Source: JBLNDJ01 sp050261515 (GTDB lineage: Bacteria; Acidobacteriota; Terriglobia; Bryobacterales; Bryobacteraceae). Taken from it: a DNA stretch of 64,000 bases. The notes below the pieces were generated by a model that was given only the letters and a program-made list of their open reading frames with translations, had not been told where the DNA came from and did not search any database. Position 1 is the first letter of the stretch. Each line of letters opens with the position of its first letter. The stretch spans positions 1-64,000 of the forward strand of contig JBLNDJ010000014.1 in assembly GCA_050261515.1 (NCBI GenBank), given 5' to 3'. Below are positions 1 to 7,428 of this stretch, piece after piece. The position numbers were made by a program, and so were the translations under genes.

Positions 1-120
1 TCTGGAGACCCCGGCGATCTGGCAGGCCCGGTCCACCGTGAGGGGCGTGTCTTCAAGCCCGCTTACTCGCCGGACCTCCGAGTAGACGCTGCGCCGCCAC
101 GCCGCGGGGCTTTCGGCTGC
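1..120 (-). CDS. IS3-family transposase OrfB, N-terminal part, cut by the window edge
   Basis: On the minus strand an open frame enters from about position 120 and runs off the window at 1. It reads AAWRRSVYSEVRR followed by LTVDRACQIAGVSR, which resembles the start of the second reading frame of IS3-type transposases, where the first residues precede the DDE integrase core. It overlaps the end of OrfA in the -1 frame, the usual IS3 arrangement. The catalytic core is outside the window, so activity cannot be judged. The start codon was not assigned because OrfB is normally made as a frameshift fusion. Confidence 0.55.
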
Positions 121-454
121 GCTTCGAGTCGCTTGAAGACTCCTTTGAAAAAATCGACTTCCACGCTCTGTCGGCCGATGGTCCGTTCGAGCTCGGCGAC
201 ACGCCGGCGTAGCGTCTCTTCGGTGCTGCTCTTGGTGACTGCTGTTGGCTTGGAAACAACGCCCGGCGGCCTTCCGATCGGCCGACGCAGCCTGCCGGCC
301 CGACCTTGCGATAGGCGTCGCGCCACCGGTACATCATCCTGCGGGGCAACCCATATTGCTCGCTTAAGGCGCTGACGCATTCCCCGTTCAGCATGCGTTG
401 TTCGATCTCGATCTTGAACTCGTGGCTGTGCCGCCGCGGCCCCCTTCCCGCCAT
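63..454 (-). pseudogene. IS3-family transposase OrfA, frameshifted
   Basis: From ATG at 454 the minus strand encodes a helix-turn-helix transposase start (HSHEFKIEIEQRMLNGE, then LPRRMMYRWRDAYRKVGPAG). Homology-like sequence then continues in the -1 frame (LRRPIGRPPG, then the coiled region RRRVAELERTIGRQSVEVDFF) down to the stop at 63-65. The break lies near 288-295, within OrfA and not at the usual OrfA/OrfB slip site, so a one-base deletion or a sequencing error is more likely than programmed frameshifting. OrfA of IS3 elements binds the terminal repeats and is fused to OrfB for transposition. The element is probably dead. Confidence 0.65.
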
Positions 455-502
455 CGGAACACTCCTCTCCGCTGAAAAGTGTCCCCGATTTCTTTGTCTC
501 AG

Positions 503-557
503 AAAAGGGGTCCAGATCAGACGCATTTTTCCAGGGAAAATGCGTCTGTCCCCTTTT
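503..557. repeat. Palindromic dispersed repeat (hairpin) beside the IS end
   Basis: Outer arms AAAAGGGG (503-510) and CCCCTTTT (550-557) enclose inner arms CAGACGCATTTT (518-529) and AAAATGCGTCTG (537-548), leaving a 7-base loop (530-536). The right half, 537-557, matches 19 of 21 bases of the repeat inside trpF at 8500-8520, and both hairpins have a 7-base loop, so they belong to one repeat family. It could be read as a transcription terminator, but a second copy sits inside a coding sequence, which argues for a mobile or recombining repeat. Confidence 0.7.
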
Positions 558-565
558 TAACAACG

Positions 566-1813
566 TCAGCGGGCGCTCACGGCTTCGAGCAGCAGGACGG
601 CGTCCTCGCTCGCGAGCGCAGGCGTGAAAGCGCGCAGGCCGGAGGTGTGGAACACGCCCGCTTCGGATGCCTCGCCCGTCTCCGGGTTGATCCAGGTGGC
701 GCGCACGGATTCCGATGCGGTGAGCCTGCCGAGATCGACGGTCACTGGGCGGCGGCTGCTGAGATACAGGATGGCCCAGCCGCCGGATTCCGCGCGTGCG
801 GCGGCGTTCAGGTCCTTGTCGCTTGCGGCGCCCGTCGCAATTAACGCCTGGTCGGGAACCAGCTTCCACCACTCGCGCGGCTCGAGCACGCGCTTGAGGA
901 TGCCCATCTGGCGCGCGCCCGGAGAATCGAGCGACTCGCGCCAGGTGGAATTCTTGCGCCACATGTCGTTATGGCCGTACGTGTGGAAGCCTCCCGCGAG
1001 GAACGCCCACCAGGCCTGCTTGCGGACGATGAGCGGCGTGATGGGGCGGCTCGGATACTCGGGCCCGGCCTCGTACGCGCCTTCGGCAAGCACGACGGGC
1101 TTCACGGGTAGGCGGCAGTAGTCGGCGGCGACCAGCGGGTGTATACGCCAGTAGTCGCTCCAGGTCTGGATCGTGTTGTAGTCGAGCCAGCGCTCGGCGT
1201 GAAAATAGCTGGACGAGTTGCCGCCGCCGGGATGATAGGTGATCAGGTGCGCGCCGCCGTCGCCTTCACGCAGGCCCGCCGCCAGCGCCGCGCTGATTTC
1301 GGGGTACTCGGACGGCTTCAAATCGAAGCCGTTCACCCAGATCAGATTGGGCGCGTCCTTGTACCGGCGGCCGAGCCAGCGCCCGTACTCGCGCGCGTTG
1401 GCTTCGGTGAAGATTTTGCACTCCTTCACGAAAGCGCCCGAACTGCCGCCGCAGGGCGAGACGGCGAGCACCAGGTTCCTGCGGCGCGCCGCGGCGAGGA
1501 CCCGGTCGAAGTTCCGGAAGTAGGCTTCGTTCGGGGTCGCCGGGTTCCAGTCGAGGAACGGAAGATTGCCCGCTGCATCCTCGCCGCTGGTCTTCATGCC
1601 GGGGCCGCCGTTGAAGACGATCATCACGTTGATGACGGTGAAGCCCTGCCGCGCGCGATGCTCGAGGTATTCCTCGGCCTCGGCGGGCGTGTAGAGATTC
1701 GCGATGGTCCAGGCTGTGTCGCCGAGCCAGAAGAAAGGTTTTCCGTCGCGCGCGAAGTGATGACCGTTCGTAGTGAGTTGTGCAGCCAAAAGGATTCCGG
1801 CGAACCAGTGCAT
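566..1813 (-). CDS. Exported DUF4038 (apiosidase-like) glycoside hydrolase
   Basis: A 415-residue protein starting at MHWFAGILLAAQ, a short signal peptide. Residues after the signal (FARDGKPFFWLGDTAWT, then TPAEAEEYLEHRARQGFTVI) match the DUF4038 TIM-barrel family to which GH140 apiosidases belong. The last 90 residues form a beta-rich C-terminal domain of the kind often annotated as collagen-binding-like in these proteins. It probably acts outside the cytoplasm on plant polysaccharide side chains; the substrate is inferred from the family only. The frame is open further upstream into the neighbouring esterase, so the signal peptide decided the start. Five bases separate it from the esterase gene upstream on the same strand. 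Confidence 0.75.
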   Translation of the reverse strand: MHWFAGILLAAQLTTNGHHFARDGKPFFWLGDTAWTIANLYTPAEAEEYLEHRARQGFTVINVMIVFNGGPGMKTSGEDAAGNLPFLDWNPATPNEAYFRNFDRVLAAARRRNLVLAVSPCGGSSGAFVKECKIFTEANAREYGRWLGRRYKDAPNLIWVNGFDLKPSEYPEISAALAAGLREGDGGAHLITYHPGGGNSSSYFHAERWLDYNTIQTWSDYWRIHPLVAADYCRLPVKPVVLAEGAYEAGPEYPSRPITPLIVRKQAWWAFLAGGFHTYGHNDMWRKNSTWRESLDSPGARQMGILKRVLEPREWWKLVPDQALIATGAASDKDLNAAARAESGGWAILYLSSRRPVTVDLGRLTASESVRATWINPETGEASEAGVFHTSGLRAFTPALASEDAVLLLEAVSAR

Positions 1814-1818
1814 GCGGG

Positions 1819-2580
1819 CTATTTTCTCATTGTGCCGGCAAGCCAGGTCCTGAGGACGGGCGGGAAGCCGCCGGAGTCCGGCATGGCCGCCCATTCGTTG
1901 GCGCTGTGGCCGCCGCCCTGCACGACGTGAAGGCAGCACGATTGCCCCTTTGCCGTCATCGCGTCTCTCATGGCCTCGGCCTGGGCTAATGGCACATGGC
2001 TGTCGGCGGAGCCGTGCAGCAGAAGCATCGCCGGCATCGAGTCGTGGACGTGCGTGATGGGCGATACGGACCGCAGCATCGCTTCCCCCTGAATGCCGAA
2101 CACCGGCTCGATGTGCGCGACGATTTCGGGCGCGAGCATCCACAATTGCGTGGGGCCGCCGACGGCGGCGACGGCCCGGATCAGGCCGCGGCCGAGCCGT
2201 GAAGCAGCCATCAGGACGAGGTAGCCGCCCGCGGATTCGCCCACGAGCGCGATGCGCGCCGGGTCCGTCTTGAACTGCTGCGCGTGACGGCGGATGAATT
2301 CGACGGCAGCGTCGAGGTCGTCCGAAGCGCAGCCGGGTTTGTAGGCGGGGGCCAGCCGGTAATCGATCGAGAACCAGGCGAAGTCGCCGTCGCTCAAGGC
2401 CTCGCGCAAGGGCGCGACGGCGTGACGGCGGTCGCCGCCGGTGAAGCCGCCTCCATGAACGAGGACGACCGCGGGGAACGGGCCGGCGCCCGCGGGGACG
2501 AATGCGTCTAGTGCGAGCGGCGCGCCGTCCGGGCGCGCGTATTCTACGTGCTGGTGGAGTTCCGCGATTTGCGTGGTCAT
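1819..2580 (-). CDS. Alpha/beta-hydrolase, esterase/lipase of the BD-FAE/HSL type
   Basis: A 253-residue cytoplasmic alpha/beta-hydrolase without a signal peptide. The oxyanion motif HGGGF lies at residues 42-46, the nucleophile elbow GESAGG at 114-119 (Ser116), a likely acid Asp193 in HGSADSHVP and His225 in GGGHS, so the catalytic triad looks complete. The family hydrolyses short-chain esters, including acetylated sugars and feruloyl or carbamoyl esters; the substrate is unknown here. It lies just upstream of the DUF4038 gene on the same strand, so joint action on decorated plant sugars is plausible but inferred. Confidence 0.8.
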   Translation of the reverse strand: MTTQIAELHQHVEYARPDGAPLALDAFVPAGAGPFPAVVLVHGGGFTGGDRRHAVAPLREALSDGDFAWFSIDYRLAPAYKPGCASDDLDAAVEFIRRHAQQFKTDPARIALVGESAGGYLVLMAASRLGRGLIRAVAAVGGPTQLWMLAPEIVAHIEPVFGIQGEAMLRSVSPITHVHDSMPAMLLLHGSADSHVPLAQAEAMRDAMTAKGQSCCLHVVQGGGHSANEWAAMPDSGGFPPVLRTWLAGTMRK

Positions 2581-2643
2581 GGGTCCAGTCTCGACCCGTC
2601 AGTTATAGACAGGTCAAGAGATGTGTTATAAAGCTCGGGAAAC

Positions 2644-2997
2644 GTGAAACTCCGGATTCGAAATACCTCGAAGAACACGGTGCTCGCGACGGCCGCCGAC
2701 GTCGCCGACACGAGCGCCAAGCGCAACGTCGGCTTGCTGCGGCATAAATCGCTGCCCGAGGGCGAAGGGCTCCTGATCACGCCTTCCGAGGGCGTCCACA
2801 CGGTGGGGATGAAATTTCCGATCGACGTGCTGTTCCTGAGCCGGAAGCGCGAGGTCCTGAAGTTGCGGGCGTCGATGGTGCCGTTCCGCATCGCGCTGTG
2901 CCTGCGCGCCCACTCGGTTCTGGAACTGCCCGCGGGCACGGCCGCGGCGACGGCGACGGCTCCGGGCGACACGCTCGAGTTCGAACCGCTCGACTAA
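2644..2997 (+). CDS. DUF192 family protein
   Basis: A 117-residue protein. The DUF192 core is clear: RNVGLLRHKSLPEGEGLLI followed by HTVGMKFPIDVLFL, a compact beta-rich fold of unknown function. Many homologues have a signal peptide; this one starts directly with the domain at MKLRIRN and looks cytoplasmic. The last four bases overlap convergently with the CoA-binding protein gene on the other strand. The divergent start with the esterase leaves a 63-base intergenic region that should hold both promoters. Confidence 0.85.
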   Translation: MKLRIRNTSKNTVLATAADVADTSAKRNVGLLRHKSLPEGEGLLITPSEGVHTVGMKFPIDVLFLSRKREVLKLRASMVPFRIALCLRAHSVLELPAGTAAATATAPGDTLEFEPLD

Positions 2998-3383
2998 GCG
3001 AGCTTCCGGTGCTCTTTCAGAATGCACCGGTCCATCACAACCATCAGGCCCGCCGCGCGCGCCTTTGCCGCGGCTTGTTCGTGGACGACCCCTTCCTGCA
3101 TCCAGACAGCCTTGGCGCCGCGGCGGATCGCGGCGTCCACGATCTCGGGCACGTACTCGGATCTTCGAAAAATGTCCACGACGTCGATGGGGCCGGGCAC
3201 CGAGTCGAGATCCGGGTAGGCCTTCTCGCCGAGCACTTCGGTCTCGCCCGGGTTCACCGGAATGATCCGGTATCCGGCGCTCTGCATGTACTCCGAGACG
3301 CCGTAGCTCGGCCGCGCGCGCCGGCTCGACAGGCCCACGACGGCGATCGTGCGAGACTTCTCCAACAGTTCGGCGATGGTCAT
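2994..3383 (-). CDS. CoA-binding domain protein (YccU type)
   Basis: A 129-residue single-domain Rossmann protein. The N-terminal nucleotide motif RTIAVVGLSSRRARPSYGV and the later YRIIPVNPGE and KAVWMQEGVVHE segments are the signature of the small CoA-binding proteins related to succinyl-CoA synthetase alpha. These proteins bind CoA; their cellular role is not settled. ATG at 3383 overlaps the stop of the upstream pseudouridine synthase gene (ATGA), so translation is coupled in the scpA-scpB-rluB operon. A longer in-frame extension to 3575 is only read-through of the neighbour. Confidence 0.85.
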   Translation of the reverse strand: MTIAELLEKSRTIAVVGLSSRRARPSYGVSEYMQSAGYRIIPVNPGETEVLGEKAYPDLDSVPGPIDVVDIFRRSEYVPEIVDAAIRRGAKAVWMQEGVVHEQAAAKARAAGLMVVMDRCILKEHRKLA

Positions 3384-4102
3384 TGCAGCTTCAGTGTCTT
3401 GCGGAAACGTTCGACCTCGGCGGCGGTGAGCTGGCGGTAGTGTCCGGGCCGCATCGCGCCGAGTTCGAGAAAGCCGATCTTCACGCGGCGCAACTTCTCC
3501 ACCAGTCGCCCGAAATGCCGGAACATTTCGCGGATCTGGTGATGCCGCCCTTCGATCAGCCGCACTTCGTACCACGGGTTCGCCGCGCGCCGCACCAGGC
3601 GCAGGCCCGCGGGCGCAGTTCGGCGTCCGTGCACGGGCACGCCGTCTCGAAACTGCTGTTCCTGTTCGGCGGTGAGCAGGCCGTTGACCTTCACCAGATA
3701 TGTCTTCGGGACGTGGCTCGATGCGGCGGTGAGGCGGTTGGCGAGCTCGCCGTCGTTGGTGAGCAGCAGCAGGCCTTCGCTCGCGTAATCAAGCCGCCCG
3801 ACCGGGAACACGCGCTCCTTCACCTTGAGGAACTGCATCACTGTGGGGCGCCCCTCGGGGTCGGACACCGTGGTGACGACGCCAGCGGGCTTGTTAAGCG
3901 CGATGTAGATCTTTCGCGACGGTGCGCGGAGCAGCTTGCCGTCCACTTTGATGTGATCCCGGTCGAGGTCGGCTTTGCTGCCAAGCTCGGTGACGATCTG
4001 GCCGTTGACGGCCACGCGCCCCTCCACGATGAGTTCCTCGGCTTTTCGGCGGCTGGAAACGCCCGCACGCGACAGGATTTTCTGTAGGCGCTCCTCAGGC
4101 AT
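3380..4102 (-). CDS. rluB: Large-subunit rRNA pseudouridine synthase, RluB/RsuA family
   Basis: A 240-residue protein with an N-terminal S4 RNA-binding domain (ERLQKILSRAGVSSRRKAEE, residues 4-23) and the RsuA/RluB catalytic core. The signature GRLDYASEGLLLLTND places the catalytic aspartate at residue 105. Enzymes of this family isomerise a specific uridine, commonly U2605 of 23S rRNA for RluB; the exact target is inferred. The start overlaps the end of scpB by eight bases. The scpA-scpB-rluB order is a widespread conserved arrangement. Confidence 0.9.
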   Translation of the reverse strand: MPEERLQKILSRAGVSSRRKAEELIVEGRVAVNGQIVTELGSKADLDRDHIKVDGKLLRAPSRKIYIALNKPAGVVTTVSDPEGRPTVMQFLKVKERVFPVGRLDYASEGLLLLTNDGELANRLTAASSHVPKTYLVKVNGLLTAEQEQQFRDGVPVHGRRTAPAGLRLVRRAANPWYEVRLIEGRHHQIREMFRHFGRLVEKLRRVKIGFLELGAMRPGHYRQLTAAEVERFRKTLKLQ

Positions 4103-5162
4103 TTTCGTCAGGGGTGGCGGGGGGCTCGGCGGCCGGCTCTGCCTCGGCCTGCGTATCGCCCGCGGCCTGTGGCTCGGCGGCCGGCTCTGCCTCGGCCTGC
4201 GTTTCGCCCGCGGCCTGTGGCTCGGCGGCCGGCTCTGCCTCGGCCTGCGTATCGCCGGTGGCCTGTGGAGCGGCCGCGGGCTGCGCCGTTTCGGAATCGG
4301 GCGGCGTCCCGGCTACCGGCTCAGCCGCGGGCTGCGCCCCGGCAGCCGCGGCAGCTCCCTCCACCGCCGCGTCATCCTCACCCGTCGCCATGCGCCGCAG
4401 CTCTTCGAACTCCTTGAGCGTGGGCAGCTCGGTCAAATCCTTCAATCCGAACTGAACCAGAAACTCCTTCGTGGTCCTGTACAGGATGGGCCGTCCGATG
4501 ACGTTCTTGCGCCCGCTCGCCTGAATCAGCTTGCGGTCGAGCAGCGTCTTGAGCACGCCCGCGCCCTGCACGCCGCGAATCTCCATAATCTCCGGCGCCG
4601 TGATGGGCTGCTTGTAGGCGATGGTGGCAAGCGTTTCCAGCGCGGCAAGCGACAACTTGAGAGGCGGCTTGAGGCTCTTGGCGAACGCCCGGACCGCCTC
4701 GTGGTGCTCGGGCTTTGTCGCCATCTTGTAGCCGCCGGCGACCTCGCGGATCATGATGCCGTGCGACGCGTCGGCGAACGACGCGGCGAGTTCGTCAAGC
4801 AGGCGCTTGACCAGTTCTTCGGCGTGCCCGACCGAGTTGGCGACCTGCGCCGCGGTCACCGGCTCTTCGGCGACATAGACGATGGCTTCGATGACCGCCT
4901 TGAGCGCGGTCTCGTCGACAGCGGGGCGGACCCCCTGGTCCGCGGCCGGCTCCTGGCCGGCCTCGATCGCATCAGCGGGCTCGGCCGGGGCGGGCGTCCC
5001 GGCCTCGTCCGAAGGCTCCGGTTCCGCGGGCGAGGCAGGGGCGTCTTCGACAGCGGGCTCGGCCGGATCAGGGGACCCGGCGGGGACCTGGGGGTCCGCC
5101 AGAGTCTCCTGTCTCCTGTCTTCCTTCTCCTCCACCTCGTCCACCCATCGCTGCTCGTCCAT
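4095..5162 (-). CDS. scpB: Segregation and condensation protein ScpB with long low-complexity ends
   Basis: A 355-residue protein, against roughly 180-200 for typical ScpB. Residues about 82-250 hold the two winged-helix domains (ALKAVIEAIVYVAEEPVTAA, then LSLAALETLATIAYKQPIT and EIRGVQGAGVLKTLLDRKLI). ScpB dimers join ScpA and SMC in the chromosome condensin complex. The N-terminal 80 residues and C-terminal 90 residues are acidic, Ala/Pro/Glu-rich and probably disordered. The C-terminus is a three-copy 48-bp repeat, and the N-terminal EKEDRRQETL is encoded by a GGAGACAG-like simple repeat. Five bases separate it from scpA. Confidence 0.9.
   Translation of the reverse strand: MDEQRWVDEVEEKEDRRQETLADPQVPAGSPDPAEPAVEDAPASPAEPEPSDEAGTPAPAEPADAIEAGQEPAADQGVRPAVDETALKAVIEAIVYVAEEPVTAAQVANSVGHAEELVKRLLDELAASFADASHGIMIREVAGGYKMATKPEHHEAVRAFAKSLKPPLKLSLAALETLATIAYKQPITAPEIMEIRGVQGAGVLKTLLDRKLIQASGRKNVIGRPILYRTTKEFLVQFGLKDLTELPTLKEFEELRRMATGEDDAAVEGAAAAAGAQPAAEPVAGTPPDSETAQPAAAPQATGDTQAEAEPAAEPQAAGETQAEAEPAAEPQAAGDTQAEAEPAAEPPATPDENA
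4123..4268. repeat. 48-bp tandem repeat, three copies, in the scpB 3' end
   Basis: Units starting at 4123, 4171 and 4219 are spaced exactly 48 bases apart and nearly identical, each beginning GGCTCGGCGGCCGGCTCTGC on the plus strand. Being a multiple of three, the array encodes three 16-residue units (QAAGDTQAEAEPAAEP) in the disordered C-terminus of ScpB without shifting the frame. Copy number probably varies between strains through slippage. Confidence 0.9.
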
Positions 5163-5167
5163 TCTCT

Positions 5168-5953
5168 CTATTGGTAATCCTTTTCCATATTGGCGACTGC
5201 TTCGTCGGAAAACACTTCGTCGAAGCGCTTGTGCGCGCGCAGCGCGATCTCGCCGAAGGCGTCTTTCTGCACCAGCACCACGGCCTGCATTTTCACCATT
5301 TCGAGGATGGCCAGGAACAGGCAGATCATCGCCCGGCGGCTGCGCTGCTGCTCGAACAGGCCGGCGGCGCCGAGCTTCTCGCCCCGCGGCTTGCTCTTCA
5401 AAAGCGACTTCAGGTACTGCACCATGTCGGGCACGCTGACATCGTCGTGGTTCACCTGGAAGACGGGCCGCTGCTTCGCCCGCTCGAGCACCTGCTCGAA
5501 GGTCTTGACCAGGTCCATGAGCGAGACGGCGAGATCCGGGCCGTCGTCTTCGGATACGAACTCGCGGATCTGCGGGTTCGACCAGACGTTCTCTTCGATC
5601 AGCCGCTTCTGCTGAAGCATCTCGGCCGCATTCTTGAAGCGCTCGTGCTCGAGGAGGCGCTCGACCAGCTCGCGACGCGGGTCCTCCTCGGGCGAGATTT
5701 TCTCGAGCTCGGGGTCTTTGGGCAGCAGCATCCGCGACTTGATATGGATGAGCGTCGCGGCCATGAAAATGAACTCCGAGCCGAGTTCCATGTCGAGGGC
5801 CGCCGCCCGCTCCACGTATTCCAGGTACTGGGCCGTGATCTTGGCGATCGGAATGTCCCAGATATCGATCTGCTGCTTGCGGATCAGGTCGAGCAGGAGA
5901 TCGAGCGGACCTTCGTATTTTTCGAGATGCAGATTCAGCGGTGACGACGACAC
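5168..5953 (-). CDS. scpA: Segregation and condensation protein ScpA
   Basis: A 261-residue kleisin. The diagnostic N-terminus YEGPLDLLLDLIRKQQIDIWDIPI, whose helices bind the SMC neck, is present from residue 13, followed by QYLEYVERAAALDMELGSEF and MAATLIHIKSRMLLPKD. The C-terminal winged helix (LFLAILEMVKMQAVVLVQ) binds the SMC head. It bridges the SMC dimer with ScpB during chromosome segregation. It is the first gene of the minus-strand operon scpA-scpB-rluB-CoA-binding protein; the 77 bases upstream, to the POTRA gene stop at 6031, are too short to assign a promoter confidently. Confidence 0.93.
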   Translation of the reverse strand: MSSSPLNLHLEKYEGPLDLLLDLIRKQQIDIWDIPIAKITAQYLEYVERAAALDMELGSEFIFMAATLIHIKSRMLLPKDPELEKISPEEDPRRELVERLLEHERFKNAAEMLQQKRLIEENVWSNPQIREFVSEDDGPDLAVSLMDLVKTFEQVLERAKQRPVFQVNHDDVSVPDMVQYLKSLLKSKPRGEKLGAAGLFEQQRSRRAMICLFLAILEMVKMQAVVLVQKDAFGEIALRAHKRFDEVFSDEAVANMEKDYQ

Positions 5954-6030
5954 AACTTAATCACGATAACATGGCGGGGCTTGAGCGCCGCGCGGCTGAA
6001 GCCCTCCCTGCGCCTCCCGATCGCCACAGA

Positions 6031-7356
6031 TCACGGTCCGGGCATCGTGTCGGGCTGCGCCCGGCCGCGCTCGGGTTCGCCCCTCTTCTTGGGCTTCGGC
6101 GGTTCGCCTTTGAAAGAGAGCTTGACGTCCACGGTGCGGTTCTCGTCGTCGGGCGCGATGGTCGATTTCGTCTCGCCCAGGTTTTCGAAGATGCCCTCTT
6201 CCCTCACGTGCGCCAGGAAATACTCCGGGTACTCGGCGTTGAAGGGCTCGCCCGGCTTGAGCCCCCACATCTTGCGGATGGCGGGTTCGGTGAGGATGTC
6301 GAGGCCGTCGATGGTCAGCTTCCCGAAGGTGTAGCGCGCGCCTGGCTCGACGCGAATTGCGACGTCTACCTTCTTCGCCTTGTCGTCAATCTTGCGCTCG
6401 ATGATCGATTTGGCATGCAGATACCCGGCCTGTTTCATGCGGCCCTCGGCTTTGGCCGCCGCGGCTTCGACGGCTTGGTTGCTGAAGACGTCGCCCGGCT
6501 TGTAGGTGGAGGCGAGCTTCCGCAGGTCGGCGGCGGGCAAGCCCGTGCCCGCGATTTCGATGCCCCCGATCGTGTAGCTGGCGCCTTCGTCCACCTTCAC
6601 GGTGACAATGAGGCCCTTGACGCTCGGGTCCGGCGCTGTGCTGACTTCGGGGAACGCGACGCGGACGCGGCCTCGCGCCTCGTAGAGCGGACGCACCTGC
6701 GTGTCGAGAAGCTGGCGGAAGCGCGATTCCTTATATGGAACTCCGATCGCCACCCCATTGATCGCGTTTTCGAGCGCGGTCGAGGGAACGACGACGTTGC
6801 CCGTGAACTTCACGCCCGCTACCACCGGGCGCGCGCCCTCCGGGCGGAACATCACTACCAGCGTGCCGTTGTCTTCGGGCTCCACGCGCCCCGCGATTTT
6901 CCCCGGGCTGCCGTGCGCGGCCAGGTATTCCTCGACGGTCTTCGCGTAGCGGTCGAGCAGCGGCTGCGTGGCCGGGATCTCCGGCCCGAAGAACGGGTCG
7001 CTCCGTTTCAACGCGGCCTTCAGCTCATCGGCCGGGAGGTCTTCGAAGCGGACCGGGAACCGGGGCGCGGCCTCGACCACCTGGAAGGTGACGAGGTAGC
7101 CCTTCTTGCTGGGCGCGGGCGCGTAGCGGTATCCGGCGCTCTCGAACGCGCCCGAAGCGAGCAGGCGGTCGCGCGCGGCGTTGAAGTCCTTCCCGGAGGC
7201 GTGCTGGCCCGTCTTGAGGCCGAGCACCGGGAGGACCTGCTCGCGCGTGTAGGCGTGCAGCCCTTCGATCTCGATTTTCTCGATGGGCCACGACGACGGC
7301 CCTTTGGGAGCCGCGAGGCAGGCGCAGGCCACGAGTGCGGCCACGATCAGTCGCAT
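6031..7356 (-). CDS. Exported POTRA-repeat protein without a beta-barrel
   Basis: A 441-residue protein with an N-terminal export signal (MRLIVAALVACACLAAP). LVAC would fit a lipobox at Cys11, although the hydrophobic stretch is short. At least three to four POTRA-like modules follow, for example WPIEKIEIEGLHAYT, GGIEIAGTGLP, RYTFGKLTIDGLDILTEPAI and KPGEPFNAEYPEYFL. The protein ends in a Lys/Pro/Glu-rich tail with no Omp85 barrel, unlike BamA, which has about 800 residues. It may be a soluble or lipid-anchored partner in outer membrane assembly; the role is inferred. Its start lies 72 bases from the divergent trpC. Confidence 0.75.
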   Translation of the reverse strand: MRLIVAALVACACLAAPKGPSSWPIEKIEIEGLHAYTREQVLPVLGLKTGQHASGKDFNAARDRLLASGAFESAGYRYAPAPSKKGYLVTFQVVEAAPRFPVRFEDLPADELKAALKRSDPFFGPEIPATQPLLDRYAKTVEEYLAAHGSPGKIAGRVEPEDNGTLVVMFRPEGARPVVAGVKFTGNVVVPSTALENAINGVAIGVPYKESRFRQLLDTQVRPLYEARGRVRVAFPEVSTAPDPSVKGLIVTVKVDEGASYTIGGIEIAGTGLPAADLRKLASTYKPGDVFSNQAVEAAAAKAEGRMKQAGYLHAKSIIERKIDDKAKKVDVAIRVEPGARYTFGKLTIDGLDILTEPAIRKMWGLKPGEPFNAEYPEYFLAHVREEGIFENLGETKSTIAPDDENRTVDVKLSFKGEPPKPKKRGEPERGRAQPDTMPGP

Positions 7357-7428
7357 AGCTTTATTCTAGACGCGCGCCGGTGTGTGTCTCGTTGCAACCG
7401 CGTGATACGATAAAGACTTCCCGAGCAG

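Noticed and set aside
503..557. Simple rho-independent terminator after the IS element
   Set aside because: A homologous hairpin lies inside trpF, so terminator function is not the primary explanation.
7357..7428. Trp attenuator or T-box before trpC
   Set aside because: The 72-base gap has no run of Trp codons, no T-box sequence and no hairpin followed by T residues that I could find.
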